A stretch of 5,352 nt of DNA from an uncultured Clostridia bacterium (lineage in GTDB: Bacteria; Bacillota; Clostridia; Christensenellales; UBA1242): NCBI GenBank assembly GCA_947303145.1, contig CAMYXB010000067.1, forward strand, positions 1-5,352, read 5' to 3'. Both the position numbers and the translations under genes were made by a program. The notes under the pieces were generated by a model. It did not search any database. It was given only the letters and a program-made list of their open reading frames with translations, and was not told the DNA's origin. Position 1 is the first letter of the stretch; each line of letters begins with the position of its first letter. Shown piece by piece: positions 1-5,336 of the stretch.

Positions 1-567
1 TCCAGTTATATCGGAGCCACCTCTAGAGAAAGTCTTTATATTGCCCTCTCTATCACTACCGTAAAAGCCTGGGAAAACATAATTACAATCATTATGGATA
101 AGGCTATTTAGGCGAGATTTGCTTTCCTCTATGTCTACACCATTGTCGCCAAAGATGATGAAATCTTTTGCATCAATGAAATTATAGTTGAGATATTTAG
201 AGAGAATAAGTGCATTGATATATTCTCCTCTAGATACTATATAGTCATATTGTGGTCTAGAGTGGAGATGGGCATATATATCGTGGAAAATTATTGATAA
301 GTCGAGGTCTATATTAAGCCCCTCTACTATCTCATAAAATCTATTTTTAACAAAATCGAATGTAGTATCAAATGGCTTATTCTCTATGGCTTTGTTATAG
401 CAATTGATAAGTGCATCTGTGATTTTTATATCATCTCTCCATCTCTTGCCGGGGGCGGAGACTACGACATATTTTCTTCTTTTAGATAGGATAATGTGAG
501 AAACTAATTTAATGTTGTCACTACTTGCGAGCGATGAACCTCCAAATTTGCATACAATGTTCTTCAT
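1..567 (-). CDS. lysC: Aspartate kinase, N-terminal 189 residues (C-terminus beyond window)
   Basis: This enzyme phosphorylates L-aspartate with ATP to give 4-phospho-L-aspartate, the first step of the lysine, threonine, methionine and DAP routes, in the cytosol. The frame is open from an ATG at 567 to the left edge. The visible part is the amino-acid-kinase fold: the KFGGSS nucleotide loop at residues 7-12, VVSAPGKR at about 35-42, SRGE at 112-115, PGFYG at 166-170 and SRGGSDITG at 181-189. The SAPGKR segment followed directly by DDIKITDAL resembles clostridial-type kinases. An AGGTAGG Shine-Dalgarno site (574-580) lies 6 bases before the ATG, and dapB ends 33 bases upstream, so the gene is probably co-transcribed with dapB. 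The C-terminal ACT regulatory domains are outside the window, so feedback type and any fusion (for example to homoserine dehydrogenase) cannot be judged. The family is firm from the motifs; the symbol is chosen from the lysine-gene context. Confidence 0.93.
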   Translation of the reverse strand, partial: MKNIVCKFGGSSLASSDNIKLVSHIILSKRRKYVVVSAPGKRWRDDIKITDALINCYNKAIENKPFDTTFDFVKNRFYEIVEGLNIDLDLSIIFHDIYAHLHSRPQYDYIVSRGEYINALILSKYLNYNFIDAKDFIIFGDNGVDIEESKSRLNSLIHNDCNYVFPGFYGSDREGNIKTFSRGGSDITG

Positions 568-600
568 TTTTTACCTACCTATAAAGCATTGTATTACAAA

Positions 601-1359
601 TCAATCAAAAAGGTTTTTGTTTGAGAAAATTCCTTTGTCTTTTTTTATCAAAAATTTGCAAGCCCTGAGGGCTCCTTTGGCAAAGACCTCTTTAGATAAC
701 GCCTCATGAGTGATGGTTATGACCTCACTATCTGTCATAAACATCACACTATGTTGGCCAATCACACCGCCACCTCTAACAGACATGATGCCTATGTCAT
801 CTTTATCTCTCCCTTTCCTCTCATCTCTTGACAGCACCATACGAGATTGAGGTCTAGCGGACTTGACGGCATTGAACAATTCTATAGCAGTGCCACTGGG
901 AGAATCTATCTTGCCCCTATGGTGACTCTCTATCATCTCTATATCCCAATCTACTAGTCTTTCACTCAAGTTTTGGATACATTCCAGCATCACAGTCACA
1001 CCTTCACTCATATTGGAACTCTTGAATATGGGGATAAATGAAGAATAATGCACTATCTTATCCAGTTGCTCCCCTGTGTGTCCTGTAGTGGCTATAACCA
1101 GAGGCAATTTTCTTAAAAGGCAATAATCTAAAAGATAATCAAGTGAAGAAGAGGTGGAAAAATCTACGACAATATCACACTCTTTAGCATCCTTGATGTC
1201 ACTCATAAGGTGCACATAGGGAAAAAGGGTAGAATTTCTTGTGATATTTTCTTCAATATCTACACCTTCCACTACTTGTATGCCTTTCTCTTCTTTTTTG
1301 ACTAAATTATACAAAACTGAGCCCATTTTCCCGCAAATGCCGTTGATAAGAAGTTTCAC
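601..1359 (-). CDS. dapB: 4-hydroxy-tetrahydrodipicolinate reductase
   Basis: DapB uses NAD(P)H to reduce the DapA product to tetrahydrodipicolinate in lysine and peptidoglycan DAP synthesis. The 252-residue protein is of normal length for the shorter Firmicute forms. Motifs in order: the dinucleotide loop G7-x-x-G10-x-M-G13, DFST at 66-69, ATTGHT at 90-95, a SNMSEG segment at 115-120, and the catalytic/substrate segment 144-157, with His146 and Lys150 matching E. coli His159 and Lys163 and then DSPSGTA (families usually show DAPSGTA). VRGGGVIGQHSV (about 194-205) and the THEALS segment follow. The start is GTG: a GAGGGAG Shine-Dalgarno site (1367-1373) sits 7 bases upstream, and the only nearby upstream ATG (1373-1375) is out of frame. 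It follows dapA by 92 bases containing a hairpin, and precedes lysC by 33 bases. The function is confident. Confidence 0.97.
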   Translation of the reverse strand: MKLLINGICGKMGSVLYNLVKKEEKGIQVVEGVDIEENITRNSTLFPYVHLMSDIKDAKECDIVVDFSTSSSLDYLLDYCLLRKLPLVIATTGHTGEQLDKIVHYSSFIPIFKSSNMSEGVTVMLECIQNLSERLVDWDIEMIESHHRGKIDSPSGTAIELFNAVKSARPQSRMVLSRDERKGRDKDDIGIMSVRGGGVIGQHSVMFMTDSEVITITHEALSKEVFAKGALRACKFLIKKDKGIFSNKNLFD

Positions 1360-1373
1360 TTTTATTCTCCCTC

Positions 1374-1379
1374 ATTATA
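1374..1379 (-). promoter_or_regulatory. TATAAT box just before dapB (weak promoter candidate)
   Basis: A perfect -10 hexamer sits directly beside the dapB Shine-Dalgarno site, but the sequence 17 bases upstream (TTCTTG) is a poor -35. A start at the usual distance (near 1367) would remove most of GAGGGAG from the mRNA. It is probably chance in AT-rich DNA or a minor promoter. Confidence 0.25.
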
Positions 1380-1397
1380 ATAGTTATATAGAAAAGC

Positions 1398-1434
1398 AAG
1401 AAAAACTCTAAAATAATTTTTAGACGTTTTTCTT
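1398..1434. repeat. Two-tier inverted repeat between dapA and dapB (hairpin)
   Basis: On the minus strand an outer 9-bp pair (AAGAAAAAC with GTTTTTCTT) encloses a single unpaired G and an inner 7-bp pair (TCTAAAA with TTTTAGA) around a 4-base loop. All 16 pairs are Watson-Crick. The stem is AT-rich, and the outer arms supply an A-tract before and a T-tract after the inner stem on either strand. It could act as a weak terminator/attenuator that lowers dapB-lysC expression, or as an mRNA processing or stability site. Confidence 0.7.
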
Positions 1435-1451
1435 ATCAATTTTTTTGATGA

Positions 1452-2333
1452 CTAAATAATTCCTAGGGTGAAGAGGTCATCATCAATAATCTTCTTATTC
1501 TTATCCTCAAGTTCTGTAAGAGGCAGTCTTATCTCGCCTGAGCATAGCCCCATTTTATAGCAAGCATATTTGACAGGAATGGGATTGACCTCTATAAACA
1601 AATCTTTATTTAGTTTGTCTAAAGCAAATTGTTTATTCCTTGCCTCATCATAATTTCCTTCTTCACAAAGGGATAAAATTTCCTTCACCTTGCGAGGTGC
1701 TACATTGGCAGTGACAGATATAGCACCACTAGCACCTAATGTCATAAAGAGATAATTTAGTCCATCATCGCCAGAATAAACTGCCATTTTGTCTTTTAGC
1801 AAGTTGCAGAGCAGTGTTATTTGTCCAATATTCCCACTGGCTTCTTTTATTCCGCAGATGTTGTCAATTTGGGAAAGTTCCACAGCCGTTTCTGGCAAAA
1901 TATTTACTCCTGTCCTTGAGGGCACATTGTATACAATGATGGGAAGAGGTGTGCTAGAGGCAATCATCTTGTAGTGCTCCACAAGTCCCTTTTGCGTGCA
2001 CTTATTGTAATAAGGTGTGACCACTAGCAGTGCATCTGCTCCTAAGTCCGTAGCCACAACGCTGTTTTCTATGGCCTTCCTTGTAGAATTGGCTCCAGTG
2101 CCAACAATAACTTTTATTCTGCCACCTACTCTCTTTACGGCGAAATCTATTATCTCTACCCTGTCTTTCTCGCTTATAGTAGCAGGTTCACCAGTTGTGC
2201 CTAGGACAACTATGGCATCTGTCCCAGAATTTATTTGAAAATCTATCATTTCCCCATATGCATTGTAGTCTATCATTCCATTTGTAAATGGTGTCACCAG
2301 CGCTACGCAACTGCCCTTGAATACACTTTTCAT
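1452..2333 (-). CDS. dapA: 4-hydroxy-tetrahydrodipicolinate synthase
   Basis: DapA condenses pyruvate with L-aspartate-4-semialdehyde to 4-hydroxy-tetrahydrodipicolinate, the committed step to lysine and DAP. The 293-residue TIM-barrel protein has the expected family length. Visible residues: GTTGEPAT at 45-52 with Thr46/Thr47, TPYYNK at 106-111 with Tyr109, YNVPSR at 135-140 with the catalytic Tyr135 and the carboxylate-binding Arg140, and GIKEASGN at 161-168 with Schiff-base Lys163. All sit two residues beyond their E. coli equivalents, so the active site is intact. Position 112 is Cys where many family members have Pro in the YYNKPTQ segment; this is unlikely to matter. The start codon overlaps the asd stop by four bases (ATGA), and a strong GGAGGTGA site (2338-2345) inside the end of asd lies 4 bases upstream, which points to translational coupling. 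The stop is TAG. Confidence 0.98.
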   Translation of the reverse strand: MKSVFKGSCVALVTPFTNGMIDYNAYGEMIDFQINSGTDAIVVLGTTGEPATISEKDRVEIIDFAVKRVGGRIKVIVGTGANSTRKAIENSVVATDLGADALLVVTPYYNKCTQKGLVEHYKMIASSTPLPIIVYNVPSRTGVNILPETAVELSQIDNICGIKEASGNIGQITLLCNLLKDKMAVYSGDDGLNYLFMTLGASGAISVTANVAPRKVKEILSLCEEGNYDEARNKQFALDKLNKDLFIEVNPIPVKYACYKMGLCSGEIRLPLTELEDKNKKIIDDDLFTLGII

Positions 2334-3331
2334 AGTTTCACCTCCGCTTTATATTGCATCAATTTTTCAAGTATCTGCAGAGCATTGGTGGCAGCACCTT
2401 TCCTTATGTTGTCCGCCACAATCCACATATTAACTCCATTATCTAGCGAATAATCGCGCCTTATTCTGCCCACATACACTTCGTCCTTTCCGCTCACATT
2501 TATAGGCATGGGATAGACATTGTTTGAAGTGTCATCTAATATTTTTATCCCATCGAAATTTGCCAAAGTGCTTTTTAATTCATCTAAGTCAAATGCTGAC
2601 TGAAGTTCCACATTGACACTCTCGCTATGGGCATTGTAAACTGGCACTCTCACTGTGGTGGCAGTGACCTTAAGGTCGTTTTCGTGAAGGATTTTTCTTG
2701 TTTCCTCTATCATTTTCATCTCTTCCTTGGTGTATCCGTTGTTAAAAAATACATCTATATGCGGAATGACATTGGAAAAAATTGGATAAGGGAATTTTTG
2801 AGGAGGCTCCCCATTAATTCCTCTTTCAAGGTCGTCATACCCTCTCTGTCCCGCTCCTGACACAGCCTGATATGTGGAAAACACCACTCTCTTTAGTCCA
2901 TACTTATCTAATAATGCTTTCAGTGGAGGCATGGCTTGAATGGTGGAGCAATTGGGATTGGCAATAATCCCTCTATTCCACAATATATCCTCACTATTGA
3001 CCTCTGGAACAACCAGAGGAACAGACGGATTCATTCTCCATTGACTAGAGTTATCTATGACTATACTACCTTCCTCTACAAATATAGGTGCAAATATCTT
3101 GGATACCTCACCGCCTGCAGAAAAAAAAGCATAGTCTATGGCTTTCCCCACAATATTTTCTTTAGCAAGCTCTAAAACTACATATTCTTTGTCATAGATT
3201 TTAATTGTTTTGCCAGCACTTTTCCCACTGGCATAAAGGTAAAAATTATCCGCCTTAAGTCCTCTCTCTTGCAGAACTTTGATAAAGGTGCGCCCCACCA
3301 TTCCGGTGGCACCGACTATGGCTATATTCAT
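2330..3331 (-). CDS. asd: Aspartate-semialdehyde dehydrogenase
   Basis: Asd reduces L-aspartyl-4-phosphate with NADPH to aspartate-4-semialdehyde, the branch point to DAP/lysine and to homoserine. The 333-residue protein has the normal Firmicute length. Motifs: the NADP-binding loop GATGMVG at 7-13, SAGGEVS at 71-77, the nucleophile Cys128 in NPNCST, Gln155 in YQAVSG, Arg228 (VRVPV) and His235 (AHSES) of the substrate/catalytic site, and the C-terminal DNIRKGAATNA segment at 307-317. The ATG at 3331 is chosen because AGGAG (3341-3345) lies 9 bases upstream and the glycine loop begins at once, as in homologues. The longer frame would start at 3403, inside the rpmF terminator. It is the first gene of the cluster asd-dapA-dapB-lysC, and its stop overlaps the dapA start. 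Confidence 0.98.
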   Translation of the reverse strand: MNIAIVGATGMVGRTFIKVLQERGLKADNFYLYASGKSAGKTIKIYDKEYVVLELAKENIVGKAIDYAFFSAGGEVSKIFAPIFVEEGSIVIDNSSQWRMNPSVPLVVPEVNSEDILWNRGIIANPNCSTIQAMPPLKALLDKYGLKRVVFSTYQAVSGAGQRGYDDLERGINGEPPQKFPYPIFSNVIPHIDVFFNNGYTKEEMKMIEETRKILHENDLKVTATTVRVPVYNAHSESVNVELQSAFDLDELKSTLANFDGIKILDDTSNNVYPMPINVSGKDEVYVGRIRRDYSLDNGVNMWIVADNIRKGAATNALQILEKLMQYKAEVKL

Positions 3332-3386
3332 GCTATCATTCTCCTTTTGATAAAAATATATATTCCTTTCAATGAGAATAATGTGC
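3332..3386 (-). promoter_or_regulatory. asd upstream region; probable but unresolved promoter
   Basis: Only 55 bases separate the rpmF terminator from asd, so a promoter for the lysine cluster is expected here. The best -35 candidate is TTGCAC (3383-3388), at the edge of the terminator T-run, but the only -10-like sequences at 17-18 bases (GAATAT or AATATA) match just three of six consensus bases. A better TATATA lies at 20 bases. The space is too short for a lysine riboswitch or a T-box leader. The promoter is inferred from context, not clearly seen. Confidence 0.35.
3341..3345 (-). promoter_or_regulatory. Shine-Dalgarno site that fixes the asd start
   Basis: AGGAG lies 9 bases before the ATG at 3331. 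It supports the internal methionine over the 24-residue-longer reading, which has no such site and would begin inside the terminator of rpmF. Confidence 0.85.
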
Positions 3387-3414
3387 AAAAAAAATCCCAG
3401 CATTTCGCTGAGAT
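3387..3414 (-). terminator. Rho-independent terminator after rpmF
   Basis: On the minus strand ATCTCAGC and GCTGGGAT form an 8-bp stem (one G-U pair) around a 5-base loop GAAAT. A run of eight T follows, overlapping the last stem base. It starts 24 bases after the rpmF stop. This is a textbook intrinsic terminator and separates the yceD-rpmF unit from the asd cluster, so asd should need its own promoter unless there is read-through. Confidence 0.93.
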
Positions 3415-3438
3415 AAGCATGTGACGAATATGTATCAA

Positions 3439-3630
3439 TTATTTTTCTTCTTTAGTCTTGTGGGCCACCACTTCTCTGCCGTCATAATATCCACACTCTG
3501 GACAGACAGTGTGAGCCTTGATAGAAGCCTTGCAATGAGGGCACTCCACCAGTGTAGGTGCAGTGGCTCTCCAGTTAGCCCTTCTGTTATCACGTCTTGC
3601 TTTGCTTACTTTTCTTTTTGGTACTGCCAT
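3439..3630 (-). CDS. rpmF: 50S ribosomal protein L32 (bL32), zinc-binding form
   Basis: bL32 is a small, basic protein of the large ribosomal subunit. The 63-residue product begins AVPKRKVSKARRDNRR, the hallmark N-terminus of the family, and carries a zinc ribbon Cys30-x2-Cys33 ... Cys43-x2-Cys46, so it is the cysteine-containing (C+) paralogue type. The C-terminus is Lys/Glu rich. AGGAG (3640-3644) lies 9 bases before the ATG, inside the end of the yceD frame, and the yceD stop is only one base away. This pairing of yceD with rpmF is conserved in many bacteria. A strong terminator follows the gene. Confidence 0.98.
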   Translation of the reverse strand: MAVPKRKVSKARRDNRRANWRATAPTLVECPHCKASIKAHTVCPECGYYDGREVVAHKTKEEK

Positions 3631-3631
3631 A

Positions 3632-4147
3632 TCAGTTATCTCCTATTATTTTTATTTTGTTAAACGGGTTCTGCTCTCTATGTCTTTCTTCGCTCTCTAT
3701 AGCCTCACAGTTGCAGGAATATGTGTTTTTGTTCTTGCCACAAATATCACACAGCCCCTGACAATTCTCTTTGCACAAGATTCTGCTAGGCAAGTTATAG
3801 AGCAAATTGTCGCAGACAGGCCTATCTAGGTCTATAGCAATCTGGTTTATGAGGTAATCATCTGGGTCATGCGAAGCATATTCTTCGACAAACTCTTCTG
3901 ACATATCGAAGGAAAACTCCCTCTCTATCTCCTCTCCACAATTGTCACACACACAAGAGAGCGTGTAGGTCACTTTAGCATCAAGGAACAATATACTTCC
4001 CTTGTAATAAAAACTGCCTGTGACTCTCGCTGGTGAGAGAAAATGATAACCTCTGTCTATAACTAGGTCGTCATCTAGCGAGACTTCTACATCGAAGTCT
4101 TCTACTATGTCCTCATTTCTTTTAGCCTTCCCGATATTTAACAACAT
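3632..4147 (-). CDS. yceD: YceD/DUF177 family protein
   Basis: This is a DUF177 protein, the family encoded next to rpmF in many bacteria; in plants and E. coli it has been linked to 23S rRNA/ribosome assembly, but its exact role is not settled. From Met at 4147 it is 171 residues. Counting from the alternative Met at 4156, the cysteines are C68-x-C70-x2-C73, then C128-x3-C132-x3-C136-x2-C139 in a LCKENCQGLCDICG segment, and C148-x-C150, followed by the conserved NPFNKIKI tail. These look like zinc ligands. The start is uncertain. A TATAAT box directly abuts the ATG at 4156, so a transcript from that promoter should begin near 4150 and would lack that codon; the next in-frame ATG, at 4147, begins MLLNI, like many homologues. 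Neither ATG has a Shine-Dalgarno site. The family call is firm. Confidence 0.9.
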   Translation of the reverse strand: MLLNIGKAKRNEDIVEDFDVEVSLDDDLVIDRGYHFLSPARVTGSFYYKGSILFLDAKVTYTLSCVCDNCGEEIEREFSFDMSEEFVEEYASHDPDDYLINQIAIDLDRPVCDNLLYNLPSRILCKENCQGLCDICGKNKNTYSCNCEAIESEERHREQNPFNKIKIIGDN

Positions 4148-4156
4148 AGCAGACAT

Positions 4157-4185
4157 ATTATATTGTTTCGTAAACGAAAAGTCAA
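4157..4185 (-). promoter_or_regulatory. SigA-type promoter of yceD-rpmF
   Basis: TTGACT (4180-4185) and a perfect TATAAT (4157-4162) are separated by exactly 17 bases. The expected start of transcription is near 4150 (G). The -10 box touches the first possible ATG of yceD, so the mRNA would have almost no leader. Transcription from def may also read through, because no clear terminator is visible in 4157-4253. Confidence 0.85.
4166..4179. promoter_or_regulatory. 14-bp palindrome in the yceD promoter spacer, possible operator
   Basis: TTTCGT and ACGAAA are perfect 6-bp inverted arms around 2 bases. They lie wholly within the spacer and touch the -35 box. A regulator bound here would block RNA polymerase. 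I do not recognise the motif as that of a known regulator, and short AT-rich palindromes also occur by chance. Confidence 0.45.
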
Positions 4186-4253
4186 TAAAAAAAGCAAGAA
4201 ATTTTCAAAAAAAATATGAATGAGGAAAAATAAAGGAAGAAAACCAGATATTC

Positions 4254-4697
4254 TTACTTTTTCTTCAAATAATCTATATACAACACACCATTTAAGTGGT
4301 CATTCTCGTGACAGATGGCTCTAGCCATGAAATCTGTCGCAGAAAGGCTCATTTTATTGCCAAATCTGTCGAAAAATTCCACAGTGACGAACTTGGGTCT
4401 AGTGATATCTTCAAATCTGTTGGGAATAGATAGACACCCTTCTTGCCCGCACTGAGAGCCAGATGTCTTGACAATCCTAGGATTGATGACCTCAAAATAG
4501 CAATTATTAAGGGAAATGACGAACACCCTCTTCAGCACGCCCACTTGCACAGCAGAAAGTCCCACTCCACCAGACTTCTCCAATGTGTCCTTCATGTCGT
4601 CAAGTAATTCATAAAATTTGTCATCAAAAGAAGTGACCGGCTTGCTCACCTTGCGAAGAATGTCGTCTCCCTCTGTTATAATCTGTCTAATCGCCAT
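4254..4697 (-). CDS. def: Peptide deformylase
   Basis: Deformylase removes the formyl group from the N-terminal methionine of new proteins at the ribosome, using a bound metal (usually Fe2+). The 147-residue length fits the short Firmicute type. The three family motifs are present: GVGLSAVQVG at 44-53 with Gln51, EGCLSIP at 86-92 with metal ligand Cys88, and HENDH at 130-134 with metal ligands His130 and His134 and catalytic Glu131. Motif 1 reads GLSAVQ where most members have GLAAPQ. The protein ends shortly after motif 3 with a Lys-rich tail. The start lies 2 bases from the stop of the upstream unknown gene; an AGAGG site (4708-4712) is 10 bases upstream inside that gene, so the two are probably one transcript. 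The usual partner fmt is not in the window. Confidence 0.97.
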   Translation of the reverse strand: MAIRQIITEGDDILRKVSKPVTSFDDKFYELLDDMKDTLEKSGGVGLSAVQVGVLKRVFVISLNNCYFEVINPRIVKTSGSQCGQEGCLSIPNRFEDITRPKFVTVEFFDRFGNKMSLSATDFMARAICHENDHLNGVLYIDYLKKK

Positions 4698-4699
4698 GA

Positions 4700-5173
4700 T
4701 TATTTGTCCTCTCCCATTTCTTTAATCTCAAGCCTATCCAGTCTCTCCAGATTTTCTCTGACTTCATTCATCTGTTCTTTAATTATACTTGCCACTATAC
4801 CGCTATCGTCCTTTTGCTTCAGCAGTTTCTCAGCAAGCACAGACAGCCTCTCTTCCAAATATTCCCTAGAATATGGAAGATAAGTGTCATATTTTTGAGA
4901 CAAGAGTTCTGTCCACTTGTCACTAGCATCATAATTATTACCACAATAGCTAAATGTGTATGAATATGGGGTGACGTGCAAAAAACCGAATCTTTTGTCC
5001 GCTATGGGAAGGCAGCCTGTTTTAAGCATATCCGTTGTGCCCTCAGACTCGTCATAAATCAAATTACCATTCTCGGTGGCAATATAATCTCTCATCATTC
5101 CATCCCAATAAATGCCGAAAATTTTGAGCACAGAACGAACATCGTCCATATCATATTTTGAAAACCCTCTCAT
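4700..5173 (-). CDS. Hypothetical protein, 157 residues, upstream of def
   Basis: I do not recognise this protein. The N-terminal two thirds is rich in aromatic residues (for example YWDGMM, RFGFLHVTPYSYTFSYCG) and looks like a small globular cytosolic domain, with no signal peptide or membrane segment. The last third or so (about 102 onward) is charged and Leu/Glu/Lys rich, probably helical and perhaps coiled coil, ending in EMGEDK. The start at 5173 is chosen because GGAGG (5179-5183) lies 5 bases upstream and a consensus promoter ends just before it. The longer frame from 5209 would begin upstream of the promoter -10 box. The 2-base spacing to def and the promoter placement suggest it is a real, expressed first gene of a two-gene unit. 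Function is unknown; a role near translation is only suggested by its neighbours. Confidence 0.8.
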   Translation of the reverse strand: MRGFSKYDMDDVRSVLKIFGIYWDGMMRDYIATENGNLIYDESEGTTDMLKTGCLPIADKRFGFLHVTPYSYTFSYCGNNYDASDKWTELLSQKYDTYLPYSREYLEERLSVLAEKLLKQKDDSGIVASIIKEQMNEVRENLERLDRLEIKEMGEDK

Positions 5174-5178
5174 TTTTT

Positions 5179-5183
5179 CCTCC
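5179..5183 (-). promoter_or_regulatory. Shine-Dalgarno site that fixes the start of the hypothetical gene
   Basis: GGAGG is 5 bases before the ATG at 5173 and about 8 bases after the predicted transcription start near 5191. It rules in favour of the 157-residue reading. Confidence 0.85.
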
Positions 5184-5197
5184 AAATTAGTATGCAT

Positions 5198-5226
5198 ATT
5201 ATAGCACAATATTGAATCCTTGCCAA
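5198..5226 (-). promoter_or_regulatory. SigA-type promoter for the hypothetical gene and def
   Basis: TTGGCA (5221-5226) and TATAAT (5198-5203) are 17 bases apart, and TGC precedes the -10 box, giving an extended -10 (TGnTATAAT). The transcript should start near 5191 (A), leaving an 18-base leader that contains the GGAGG site. Confidence 0.88.
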
Positions 5227-5336
5227 GAGGAAATATTTTTCTTTCAATTTTTGTGCAAATTTCAACATTATAAAGTGAAAATCTCCTTTATTTATGCGGA
5301 TATTACACGTTTTCTTTTGTGCTTTTTGCACATATC

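Noticed and set aside
589..599. Palindrome TTGTA-T-TACAA between dapB and lysC
   Set aside because: It is short and AT-rich, with no promoter next to it; chance is the simplest explanation.
512..709. Plus-strand open frames, here and across from dapA, asd, rpmF, yceD and the hypothetical gene
   Set aside because: They mirror well-supported minus-strand genes or their junctions, have no recognisable protein motifs, and their translations look like antisense shadows.
2330..3403. Longer asd reading starting at 3403 (24 extra residues)
   Set aside because: It begins inside the rpmF terminator and lacks a Shine-Dalgarno site; the ATG at 3331 has AGGAG and starts directly before the NADP-binding loop.
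4186..4253. Possible terminator after def (T-rich stretch)
   Set aside because: There are T-runs but no convincing GC-containing stem before them.
4700..5209. Longer reading of the hypothetical gene from 5209
   Set aside because: Its start lies upstream of the promoter -10 box; the ATG at 5173 has GGAGG at good spacing downstream of the predicted transcription start.
5170..5268. 32-codon minus-strand frame whose stop overlaps the hypothetical gene's ATG (ATGA), with a hydrophobic C-terminal half
   Set aside because: It contains the whole consensus promoter in its body, and the nearest AGGAG is about 14 bases from its ATG, too far; the overlap is likely chance.
5318..5332. Inverted repeat TGTGC-TTTTT-GCACA near the right edge
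   Set aside because: The stem is only 5 bp and in the transcribed direction no T-run follows it, so it is not a terminator.
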